24,350 nt of DNA from positions 1-24,350 of the forward strand of contig CAYNGH010000033.1 in NCBI GenBank assembly GCA_964396845.1. The letters are read 5' to 3'. Made by a program: the position numbers and the translations under genes. Positions 1 to 7,570 of the stretch are shown here, piece after piece (the first letter of the stretch is position 1; each line of letters begins with the position of its first letter). The DNA comes from CAYNGH01 sp964396845. Lineage in GTDB: Bacteria > Vulcanimicrobiota > JAJTBE01 > CAYNGH01. Under the pieces are notes generated by a model, which searched no databases, was not told the DNA's origin, and saw only the letters and a program-made list of their open reading frames with translations.

Positions 1-1288
1 TAACCATAAGCTGTTCTTTTTTTGAATCCAGTATCCGGGCCGACAGCGCTGCCATTGTGCCACAACCCAGTCCCAGGATCATGGGCAGTACAGCCTTTCC
101 GTTCAGCCCCATCACCTTACATGTCCGGTTTGCAACAATGGCAAGCCGGGGCAGGTATCCCGAGTCCTCCAGAATACTGAAAAACAGGAAAAACGCCGTT
201 ACAATGGGCAGAACTATGGCCAGGGCATAAGACATGGCTGTGGTGAGAAGACCGTATTCACCTGTCAGGGCATCGGCAACAGGAGCCCAGGGGATAATGC
301 GGTTTATTATCCCCGATATCCATGGAGCATAATATTGTTCAAAGAGTACTTCCTGAATGAAGTCAACTACTACCCCTGCTGCCAACACCCCGACAAAATA
401 ATACATAATCCCCAGAACACCTATCAGAATAGGCACTCCCCACACCGGGTCCATGCACATTTTTCCAATTTTGTTGGCAGTTCCCGTTCGGGGAAGGTTT
501 TTAGATCTGGATACTTTGTCGGCAATTTCCCTGGCCCGGCTCATTCTCTCCTTGTTGATTATAAAGCTGACAGGCTCGTCAAAATGTCCCCGGACTTGGC
601 GTATCACCTTGTAAATATCATCGAATTTTTCTTTTGAAATTCCATCCCTGAGAAAAGGCATGATTGAGGAATCTTCCGCCAGGACCATCAGAGCAAGGGA
701 ACGCCGGGATATTGAAGCATCGGGCATCAGGGGAGTGATTTTTGCAACGGCATTTTCGATATATTCACTGTATTTGAATGAATATTGGGGTTTTGTGGGG
801 CTTTCCATAGCCTTCTTCAGGCCTTCAATCCCCTTCCGGCTTACTGCAACAGTGGAAACCACAGAAACACCCAGAATCCGGGAAAGCTCTTCTGTGTCAA
901 TTTCAATTTGCCTCTGGCGGGCTTCGTCGGCCATGTTTAAATCCAGCACAAAAGGAATTCCCATTTCCGTCAGCTGGAGAGATATGGCAAGGGTTCGAGC
1001 CAAATTCTTGGAGTCGGCCACCTGAACCCCGAAAGATACTCCTTCCTCCAGGAGAATATCTCTGGTGACCACTTCATCGGAAGACATGGGGAGCAGGTTG
1101 GCCACCCCGGGAGTATCAATGAGGGTATATTCCCGCCCCGCAAGACGTATGTCGGATCGGGCAATCTCCACAGTGGTGCCGGGGTAGTTGGACACCACCA
1201 CATACTTGCCCGTGAGAAGACCGAATATTACACTTTTGCCCACATTGGCATTGCCGATCAATACCACCTTGTCCCTGACTTTATTCAT
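1..1288 (-). CDS. feoB: FeoB-type ferrous iron transporter, 3' end cut by window edge
   Basis: Inner-membrane Fe(II) uptake protein with an N-terminal GTP-binding domain. My translation of the minus strand from ATG 1288 stays open for 429 codons to the left edge. G1 is GNANVGKS (residues 12-19), YPGTTV lies at 35-40, G3 is DTPG (58-61) and G4 is NMAD (118-121), the FeoB form of NKxD. A charged linker follows, then hydrophobic segments, and the gate motif GLGCGTMA appears near the edge where classical FeoB has GFGCNVPA. No good ribosome site precedes ATG 1288. An in-frame ATG at 1306 is an alternative and would add six residues (MQQLPV). No feoA was seen between this gene and the upstream glycosylase gene. 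A palindromic operator and a promoter lie just upstream. Family assignment is firm; the gate variant suggests a divergent subfamily. Confidence 0.9.
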   Translation of the reverse strand, partial: MNKVRDKVVLIGNANVGKSVIFGLLTGKYVVVSNYPGTTVEIARSDIRLAGREYTLIDTPGVANLLPMSSDEVVTRDILLEEGVSFGVQVADSKNLARTLAISLQLTEMGIPFVLDLNMADEARQRQIEIDTEELSRILGVSVVSTVAVSRKGIEGLKKAMESPTKPQYSFKYSEYIENAVAKITPLMPDASISRRSLALMVLAEDSSIMPFLRDGISKEKFDDIYKVIRQVRGHFDEPVSFIINKERMSRAREIADKVSRSKNLPRTGTANKIGKMCMDPVWGVPILIGVLGIMYYFVGVLAAGVVVDFIQEVLFEQYYAPWISGIINRIIPWAPVADALTGEYGLLTTAMSYALAIVLPIVTAFFLFFSILEDSGYLPRLAIVANRTCKVMGLNGKAVLPMILGLGCGTMAALSARILDSKKEQLMV

Positions 1289-1333
1289 AACTGGTAACTG
1301 TTGCATTTTAAACTGATATATCCTGTCGTTAAA

Positions 1334-1362
1334 TTATTACAGCTATTGATTATCATAATCAA
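1334..1362 (-). promoter_or_regulatory. Predicted sigma70-type promoter of feoB
   Basis: On the minus strand, TTGATT (1362-1357) is separated by 17 bases from TAATAA (1339-1334). This puts the transcript start near 1327, about 20 bases before ATG 1306 and 40 before ATG 1288. The -35 hexamer lies inside the palindrome at 1344-1364, so a protein bound there would block the promoter. Confidence 0.5.
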
Positions 1363-1364
1363 TA
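1344..1364. promoter_or_regulatory. Fur-box-like 21-bp perfect palindrome upstream of feoB
   Basis: Arms TATTGATTAT (1344-1353) and ATAATCAATA (1355-1364) are exact reverse complements around the central C at 1354. The core TGATTATCATAATCA matches the Fur 7-1-7 consensus TGATAATnATTATCA at all but two symmetric positions. It overlaps the predicted -35 and spacer of feoB, the expected place for an iron-dependent repressor. Identity of the repressor (Fur or another Fur-family member) is inference. Confidence 0.65.
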
Positions 1365-1413
1365 TAACAATTTACAATCCCCTTCTGAATCCCTTCCGGG
1401 GGAGTTGTTTTTT

Positions 1414-1971
1414 TTATTTTTTTGTGGATTTGGTCAGTTGGATTCTGAGATTTTTCAGCTCACCTGCGGTTTTTTCTCTTTCGGGGCGGGGATAGAAAAA
1501 AGGAGCCATAATGAACATATGGGAACGGCCGATGCGGTAGTTGTCTATCAAGCCGTGAATATTTGTGAAGCGGGTTTCAAACAGTTTTTCAAAGACTGCC
1601 TTGTAAATGGCGCAAACTATCCTGGGTTTGTATTCCACTATTTTTTCAAACAGCATTCCCCGGCCAGTATCAAAATCTTCCCGGTCCAGGTTATTCATTC
1701 TCTGGCCGGGACGTTTCACCAGGTCTGTCAGGCCTATCTTCTGTTCAAGGCATATCTCATCAAAATAGTATCCTGCCCTGGGCTTCAGGATCCCTGCCTG
1801 AATGATGGTATCCCAGAAACGTTGTCCCAGAATACCCCGGTGGTTATGACCTGACTCTACGCTGACTATGGAAGGATTAATCCCCACAAAGAGGATGTCA
1901 AGATCCCTTGATATTATATCTTTGAGGGAACTGTAACGTTCACCTCTCCAGGTCAAGAGAGTTCTGTGCAT
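1414..1971 (-). CDS. Mug/TDG-family mismatch-specific uracil-DNA glycosylase
   Basis: Predicted base-excision repair enzyme of 185 residues removing uracil or thymine from G:U/G:T mispairs. Motif GINPS (residues 30-34) corresponds to Mug GINPG, whose Asn positions the catalytic water. It is followed by SGHNHRGILGQRFW (40-53) and GLTDLVKRPGQR (80-91), both close to the Mug pattern. The second active-site motif, normally an NPSG-type loop that wedges into the helix, is replaced by MAPFFYPRPER (155-165), which is unusual. ATG 1971 is preceded by GGGAGG, about 5 bases upstream. It lies 32 bases downstream of the lipoprotein gene on the same strand and 125 bases before feoB, so a transcript shared with the lipoprotein is likely. 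Family confident; substrate range uncertain because of the altered motif. Confidence 0.85.
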   Translation of the reverse strand: MHRTLLTWRGERYSSLKDIISRDLDILFVGINPSIVSVESGHNHRGILGQRFWDTIIQAGILKPRAGYYFDEICLEQKIGLTDLVKRPGQRMNNLDREDFDTGRGMLFEKIVEYKPRIVCAIYKAVFEKLFETRFTNIHGLIDNYRIGRSHMFIMAPFFYPRPEREKTAGELKNLRIQLTKSTKK

Positions 1972-2003
1972 CAGGCCTCCCGATCAGGTTTTCCGTGGAT
2001 TTA

Positions 2004-2747
2004 TCAGTATCTGGTGATAAATTCCGACTGGTTGTCCAGGTAGAGATAAATGGTGTCGGTCTGCTGGTTATAGCCGTCATACCATTGAATTTCGACCACG
2101 TAATACTTGTATTTTTCTGCATTATAACAGGTAAGTTCATAGCTGGGTTTTCCTTCGTTGCCCAGATCCGCCCAGGATGCATACCAGCGGTTTGAATAGT
2201 TGCCGTATTCCCATACTCTGATATAATTGACCCCCACCCAGTTGTACTCAGCATCATAAAGGCCATAGGTTATGATGGTTAAATTTCCGGTGTCAGGCTC
2301 AGGATCCGGAGCCGGGTCATCACCAGGGTCCTCGGTGGAAGGAGAATAGGGCATCTCTATGGTCATCACGGTGGTTTTTCCTTCCTCCACGGTGACGCTC
2401 CCTGAAGCTTTGGCAGAACCGGCAGTGACAATCATCAGCCTTTCCCCGGCCCACACATTTTCAAGGATAAATTCCCCGTCATCATCGGCATAGGTGCTGA
2501 TGGCCTGATCAATCAGGGAGATGAATGCTCCCGCCGCGGGGATGGTGTCTTCATCTTCAAGGATCAGTCGAACAGTGCCTTCGATAGTGCCTGTAGGCCC
2601 GTCATCGATGGGGGTAACGGTAAAGGGAGGCATGGGATCCGGTTCGGACATATCCCCGATTCCGCCTGCTCCCCCGGAGCATCCTGCCACAAATATCGAA
2701 AAGGTCACAGCAAGGGAAAGGATAATGTAAAATATACGCCGGTTCAT
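2004..2747 (-). CDS. Lipoprotein with carboxypeptidase-regulatory-like domain
   Basis: Envelope lipoprotein of 247 residues, function unknown. I chose ATG 2747 because AGGAGGAG lies just upstream and the frame then opens directly into a signal peptide: Arg3-Arg4, a hydrophobic stretch and lipobox VAGC with Cys23. The frame is open for 21 more codons upstream, but that would bury the signal. After a Gly/Pro-rich spacer comes a carboxypeptidase-regulatory-like beta-sandwich pattern (GTIEGTVRL, then DDDGEFILENVWAGERL). A Pro/Asp-rich linker rich in DPxPD follows, then an aromatic C-terminal domain of about 90 residues with many Tyr and Trp that I do not recognise. Such domains usually form stalks or adhesin-like modules, so a surface structural or binding role is possible. 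Upstream it faces the DUF58 gene divergently. Confidence 0.8.
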   Translation of the reverse strand: MNRRIFYIILSLAVTFSIFVAGCSGGAGGIGDMSEPDPMPPFTVTPIDDGPTGTIEGTVRLILEDEDTIPAAGAFISLIDQAISTYADDDGEFILENVWAGERLMIVTAGSAKASGSVTVEEGKTTVMTIEMPYSPSTEDPGDDPAPDPEPDTGNLTIITYGLYDAEYNWVGVNYIRVWEYGNYSNRWYASWADLGNEGKPSYELTCYNAEKYKYYVVEIQWYDGYNQQTDTIYLYLDNQSEFITRY

Positions 2748-2927
2748 AAAAACTCCTCCTGTTGCAAAAATACTATATTCAGTATAAAGCAATTCGAGAT
2801 AAATTTCCATCAGGAACCGGCTAATACCTTCATTTTTTTTTGATACTTGACTGTCCTGCGGAGCGTCAGAAAAGAAATAATTCAGAGGAAACCATTACTA
2901 ATAAAAAGAAGTTACAGCAATTAAAGA

Positions 2928-4220
2928 TTGTCAAATTTAGCTATGAAGCACATTAAAGCAGTTATAAAAACTATAAAAAAGTATTTTGATGAAATCACCC
3001 TGTTGACTCTGGCAGTTTTCCTGTTCATTGTCGCCACCAATACCCAGTCGGGATGGCTTTATTTTACAACTGCCCTTATTCTGGGACTTCTGGTTTTCAA
3101 CCTTGTCACGGCCATAATTAATCTGAAGGGCCTGACGATCAAAAGAGAATTTGCATCCCGGGGAAGACAGGACGAACCGCACCGGGTAACCATCAGGGTG
3201 AGGAATAACGGTTCTCTGCCACGGATGTTTCTTATGATAGAAGACTCCTTTCCTGCCATGGCACCCGATGACAAGCCCCCCAGGATGCTGATTCCATATA
3301 TCCCCCCTCGCCAGGAGGTCCGGGTTCATTACAGCCGTTCTCCATATCGTCGGGGTGTTTATGAATTCGGCCCTGTTACAGTTCATGCCAGCGGTTACCT
3401 GGGGTTTTTTAATTTTTACCGGCGGATCAGGCTCGACTCTTCCCAGCTGACGGTTTTTCCAGGCTTTCTGCCCATGGGCAGGCTTGTCCTTAACAACAAG
3501 GCTTCTTACTGGGGCAGGGGAGAGCGTTCATTCACCTTCAGCGGAAGGAGCATTGATTTTGCCGGGATACAGGAATACAGACCGGGCAATGAGATCCGCT
3601 ATATTCACTGGCCTTCCACTGCCCGGAATAACCGCCTGATGATTAAAGAATTCAACGAGATTGCAAACCATTCCATCACTGTGCTCATCGACAACACTCC
3701 CAAATCGTCAATAGGCGAGGGTCGGGATACAACCCTGGAATACATGATAAAGGCAGGAGCCACCCTGCTGGACAGAGCATCCAGGGCAAATTATACCTGC
3801 AATCTGATACTGCTGGAGAATAACCACCCGGTGTATCATCGGAATCTTTCGGCGATAGCTGTTCAGTATCAGCTTGCCCGGCTGAAGGTTGCACCGACAG
3901 ACAAACCCCTGGAATCCAGATTCGAGGAGATATCAGAGCATCTCCGGGGCAGTGGTGAGCTTTTCATCCTGCGGGTTGCGCCGTTTACCGATATGAGGTT
4001 TCTCCAGGGAGTATTAAGCCGGAGTATCGGTGTTACAGTGTTGTTTTTTTCTCCGGAGCTTTTTATTGGGAAATCCGGGAATATCAGCAACAATGGAGCT
4101 TATGATTATGAAAATAACAGACAGAAACTAAAAGCTATGGGAGTAACCTGCGGAGTGCATCAGAAGGACCAGGTATTGGATATCCGGGGAGAAGGAGGCA
4201 GATTCAGGGGTGTTGCGTAA
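2928..4220 (+). CDS. DUF58 domain membrane protein
   Basis: Membrane-anchored DUF58 protein of 430 residues. Two adjacent hydrophobic segments lie at about 23-64. A beta-rich region follows, and then the family signature at 210-243: DFAGIQEYRPGNEIRYIHW followed by STARNNRLMIKEF. Next comes a vWA-like part beginning SITVLIDNTP. DUF58 proteins normally work with a MoxR-type AAA ATPase and a TgpA-like transglutaminase, possibly in envelope protein assembly; no MoxR gene is adjacent here. A stop (2922-2924) fixes the 5' limit. The start is TTG 2928 or ATG 2943, neither with a convincing ribosome site, so the N-terminus is uncertain by five residues. It overlaps the next gene by 11 bases, implying translational coupling. 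Confidence 0.88.
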   Translation: MSNLAMKHIKAVIKTIKKYFDEITLLTLAVFLFIVATNTQSGWLYFTTALILGLLVFNLVTAIINLKGLTIKREFASRGRQDEPHRVTIRVRNNGSLPRMFLMIEDSFPAMAPDDKPPRMLIPYIPPRQEVRVHYSRSPYRRGVYEFGPVTVHASGYLGFFNFYRRIRLDSSQLTVFPGFLPMGRLVLNNKASYWGRGERSFTFSGRSIDFAGIQEYRPGNEIRYIHWPSTARNNRLMIKEFNEIANHSITVLIDNTPKSSIGEGRDTTLEYMIKAGATLLDRASRANYTCNLILLENNHPVYHRNLSAIAVQYQLARLKVAPTDKPLESRFEEISEHLRGSGELFILRVAPFTDMRFLQGVLSRSIGVTVLFFSPELFIGKSGNISNNGAYDYENNRQKLKAMGVTCGVHQKDQVLDIRGEGGRFRGVA

Positions 4221-6531
4221 ACTTTTTTCAAAACTGAAAAAGCCCCCCAGAAAGCCTGAAGAATCCCTTGTTTACAGGCTTTCGGTAATGTTGACGGTGA
4301 TGACGGGTATTCTGGCGGTGCTTTCACAGTCGGAATGGCCGTCCATTTCGCCGATTGTTGTTTTCTTTACTTTCTTGGGATATTATGTGTCATATACCCG
4401 CCGGGCCGGTAAAAACACCTGGATCAAAATTATTCTTTCAATCCTCATGATAGCCACTTTTTTTAACTTCCTCCGGGACCTGCGGACAACTCCCTATGAT
4501 CCCCGTATCCCTCTGGCAAATCTCCTGCTGTGGCTTCAAACCCTCCACAGCTATGACCTGCCCGCCCGGCGGGACTTGAATTATTCCCTGCTGGTGGGGC
4601 TGGTGCTGATTGGTGTGGCATCAGTTCTCAGCATTGATGCCGGGATACTGATTTATTACTTCTTCTTCCTGCTGTTCGGATCCGTTGCCCTGATTTATGG
4701 AAACCTCTCCCGCCTGAATGAAGAGGCAGATTCAAAAGAAGAAGTTCAGCTTCCCTTTGCAGTGACCCGGGGAGTTTCCTTTGCCATAGGTGTGGTGGCA
4801 GTATCTCTGGTGCTTTTTCTGTTCATTCCCCGCTTCGAGGGGATGATATTCCGGCCCCTTCCCCGATCCTGGGTCATCCGTCTTCCCAGCATCACCCGGG
4901 GCAACATCAGCAACCCCGGCCAGGAAAGCGGGGAAGACCTGAAGGGAATGTCCGGCAGGGATCTCATATGGCGGGAAGATTCCTATTTTGGTTTCAACAC
5001 ATATGTAAACCTGAATTTTCGAGGCCGTCTGAATGACGATGTGGTGATGAAGGTTCAGAGCAATCGATGGTCATATTTGCGGGGCCTGGTTTTTGACAGC
5101 TACAATGGAAGCGGATGGGAAATCACCGGTGAACAGGAGGATGTTCGAGAGATCAGACGTCCCACGCCTCCCATCCGGTTGGAGCTGGATCCCGACAACC
5201 TCCAGCTTCTGCAGGACAGTGACGAAATTGTTCAGATTTACAATATCCGCCGGGAAATGCCCAACATCATCTTCGGCGCTTACCAGATTCATCTGCTGTT
5301 CTTCCCGTCGGAAACCATATACCGGGACAGAAACGGCGGTCTTCGATCGCCCTATCTCCTGGAAAAGGGCATGGTTTATTCCACCATATCCCGCAGGGTC
5401 CCCATGCTTTCAGAACATGTCAGAAATATCGAAAAAACCCACCGGGAATCTTATGTTGATCACCCCAACTGGCATATTAAGAAAGAAAAGCAGTATTATA
5501 CTGATTATGAAAAATATACCCGGCTTCCCGAGGACTTCCCTCAGAGGATCAAGGACCTGGCCGGGGAGGTTGTCCAAAAAAATGCAGGGGAGAATCCATC
5601 GGATCTGAGAATTATTCTGTCCCTGTCCAACTATCTGCGTGCCACATATCCCTATGACCTGGACATACCTCCTTTCCCCGACAGCCGGGATTCGGTGGAT
5701 TATTTCCTGTTTGAACAGAAAAGGGGCTATTGTGAGCATTTCGCATCAGCCCTTGCGGTAATGCTTCGAAGCCAGGGAGTCCCTGCCCGGTTTGTGACGG
5801 GATACCTCCCCGGTGAATACAATCCCCTGTCGGGATTTTACTCCATCAAGAATTCCGATGCCCATGCCTGGGTGGAAGCATATATTCCAGGCTTTGGGTG
5901 GCATGCCGTTGATCCTACTCCGGGGTTTGATTCCTCTGCATATAATCGGGATCGAAACAGAACAAAGTTTCTTTTCATTGATATGTGGCACTGGCTTCAG
6001 GCTCGAACAGGACTCGACAGAATCAGCCTTCCGGGACTGGAACCGGGAAGTGTCATCGCCCAGGTCATTGCAGTTCTGGCCTTCCTGGCCGTGGGAGGAC
6101 TCATATTCTTTATTGTCATATCATTGAAAGGCTACAGGAAACTGTTAAAAAGCGGGGCCGGGGAAAGTATCCCGGCATTTGTGCCATGGCTTCTGGAAGA
6201 GATGAAAAACTCCATTAAGAACCTGGGAAAAAGATACCGGTTGATAAAGCCCGACGTTATAGAAGACCCCGCGGTAAAGTTGTACCGCCGGATTATCGCA
6301 GAATTGAGCTGTAAGGGATTCACAAAATCTCCCGGAAGAACTCACCGAGAATTTATTGCTTCATCCATCCCAGGGGAATTTTATCCGGACATGATGGAAC
6401 TGGTATATGCATACGAGAAGGCCCGGTTCAGCTGTAATCCTCCCGGACAGGATGAAATCTCCCGCTTGGAGCAAATTTGGAACCGGCTCTCCGGGAGTAT
6501 CGGAAAAATAAAGAAATCACCAGGAAAATAA
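4210..6531 (+). CDS. TgpA-like membrane transglutaminase (DUF3488/transglutaminase core/DUF4129)
   Basis: Inner-membrane protein of 773 residues. Several hydrophobic segments lie within about residues 25-206, a large extracytoplasmic region follows, then another membrane helix near 614-638 and a cytoplasmic tail of DUF4129 type. The transglutaminase-like core shows RGYCEHFASALAVMLRSQG with Cys508, SDAHAWVEAY with His552, and WHAVDPTPG with Asp568, so the Cys-His-Asp triad is intact. GTG 4210 is chosen because AAGGAGG (4192-4198) sits 11 bases upstream; TTG 4213 is a close alternative. The start lies inside the end of the DUF58 gene. The family is linked in Pseudomonas to an essential periplasmic activity of unclear substrate. 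The ApbE gene follows directly. Confidence 0.92.
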   Translation: MLRKLFSKLKKPPRKPEESLVYRLSVMLTVMTGILAVLSQSEWPSISPIVVFFTFLGYYVSYTRRAGKNTWIKIILSILMIATFFNFLRDLRTTPYDPRIPLANLLLWLQTLHSYDLPARRDLNYSLLVGLVLIGVASVLSIDAGILIYYFFFLLFGSVALIYGNLSRLNEEADSKEEVQLPFAVTRGVSFAIGVVAVSLVLFLFIPRFEGMIFRPLPRSWVIRLPSITRGNISNPGQESGEDLKGMSGRDLIWREDSYFGFNTYVNLNFRGRLNDDVVMKVQSNRWSYLRGLVFDSYNGSGWEITGEQEDVREIRRPTPPIRLELDPDNLQLLQDSDEIVQIYNIRREMPNIIFGAYQIHLLFFPSETIYRDRNGGLRSPYLLEKGMVYSTISRRVPMLSEHVRNIEKTHRESYVDHPNWHIKKEKQYYTDYEKYTRLPEDFPQRIKDLAGEVVQKNAGENPSDLRIILSLSNYLRATYPYDLDIPPFPDSRDSVDYFLFEQKRGYCEHFASALAVMLRSQGVPARFVTGYLPGEYNPLSGFYSIKNSDAHAWVEAYIPGFGWHAVDPTPGFDSSAYNRDRNRTKFLFIDMWHWLQARTGLDRISLPGLEPGSVIAQVIAVLAFLAVGGLIFFIVISLKGYRKLLKSGAGESIPAFVPWLLEEMKNSIKNLGKRYRLIKPDVIEDPAVKLYRRIIAELSCKGFTKSPGRTHREFIASSIPGEFYPDMMELVYAYEKARFSCNPPGQDEISRLEQIWNRLSGSIGKIKKSPGK

Positions 6532-6533
6532 TT

Positions 6534-7550
6534 GTGGCAGACAGCAGAATAAAAACAAAACTGATCCTCCCTGCAGTGATCATTCTGATGCTTATTCTCG
6601 TGGGAATCTGGCTTCTATGGGCAACTGACAAATCAGTGCTCGTAAAAAAAACTGCCTTTCACATGGACACTTATGTTCAGGTGGTTATCAAAGAAAAACA
6701 ATCCCGCAGGGATGCCGCCAATGAGGCTGTTGACGAAGTAATGGCACTTTTCAGCCAGCTGGACGAAGCTTACAGTCTGTATGATGCCCAGAGTTCTCTT
6801 TCTGCCGTGAACCGCATGATTGAAGATGATGCCTGTGACCCGCAACTTTTAAGCCTGCTGGAGGAAGCTCTGGATTTTTCCCGAAAGACCGGAGGCAGTT
6901 TTGATCCCACCCTTGGAGGAGTCAAGATTCTGTATCCCCTGAGCATGGATAACCCTGTGCCTCCCGATGAAAAAGCCATCAGCCAGGCTCTTGACAGCGC
7001 CGGCTTTCACAGGGTTCAGATTAAAGACGGCCTTATAGTAAAACCTGAAGGGCTGAAATTTGACCTTGGGGGGATCCTCAAGGGATACGCGGTGGATGAA
7101 TCAGCCCGGTTGCTTGAGAGAAAAGGTTTTCACGATTTCATGATAAACGGCGGGGGAGATATTCGAACATCGGGAACCAACCTGCAGGGAGTCCCTTGGC
7201 GGATCGGAGTGGAACATCCCAGGGCAAGGGATCGGGTTCTGGGGATTATTTCTCTCAAGGATCAGGCGGTGGCCACATCCGGGGACTATCAAAGATACTT
7301 TTTTTATGAACAGGTTCGCTTCCATCATCTTCTGGATCCTGTCACGGGTCTTCCGGCCCGCCGGTCTATGCTGGCTACAGTGATAGCCCCTGACACCATC
7401 ACTGCTGATGCCTTCTCCACCGCAGCATTTGTAAAAGGGCGAGCCGACGGCATTGCAATGCTGGAGGAGATGGGACTGGAAGGGATTATTGTTGACGAGG
7501 AAGGAATCTCCACTACCAGGGGACTTTCAGACATTCCCCTGGTCTGGTGA
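6534..7550 (+). CDS. apbE: FAD:protein FMN transferase (ApbE family), membrane-anchored
   Basis: Covalently attaches FMN from FAD to Thr/Ser of target proteins such as Rnf/Nqr subunits, using Mg2+, outside the cytoplasmic membrane. Family motifs in order: MDTYVQVVI, GGSFDPTLGGV, FDLGGILKGYAVDE, NGGGDIRTSG, VATSGDYQRYF, HHLLDPVTGLPA and TADAFSTAAF (metal-binding region). A single hydrophobic helix near the N-terminus, ending IWLLWA without a lipobox Cys, suggests an uncleaved anchor. I chose GTG 6534 (338 residues), three bases after the TgpA stop with AGGAAA upstream. The frame continues upstream to TTG 6477, inside the TgpA gene. It ends 20 bases from the convergent CheR-like gene. No Rnf or Nqr gene is visible in the window, so the flavinylated target is unknown. 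Confidence 0.93.
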   Translation: MADSRIKTKLILPAVIILMLILVGIWLLWATDKSVLVKKTAFHMDTYVQVVIKEKQSRRDAANEAVDEVMALFSQLDEAYSLYDAQSSLSAVNRMIEDDACDPQLLSLLEEALDFSRKTGGSFDPTLGGVKILYPLSMDNPVPPDEKAISQALDSAGFHRVQIKDGLIVKPEGLKFDLGGILKGYAVDESARLLERKGFHDFMINGGGDIRTSGTNLQGVPWRIGVEHPRARDRVLGIISLKDQAVATSGDYQRYFFYEQVRFHHLLDPVTGLPARRSMLATVIAPDTITADAFSTAAFVKGRADGIAMLEEMGLEGIIVDEEGISTTRGLSDIPLVW

Positions 7551-7570
7551 TTGTTCCTTCAGTCTTTTGC

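Noticed and set aside
335..1025. Plus-strand open frames of about 100-120 codons at the left end
   Set aside because: They lie opposite feoB, whose minus-strand translation has the full G-motif series.
1405..1854. Plus-strand open frame of 149 codons
   Set aside because: Antisense to the Mug-family gene, which has a ribosome site and conserved motifs; the plus-strand product is of random type.
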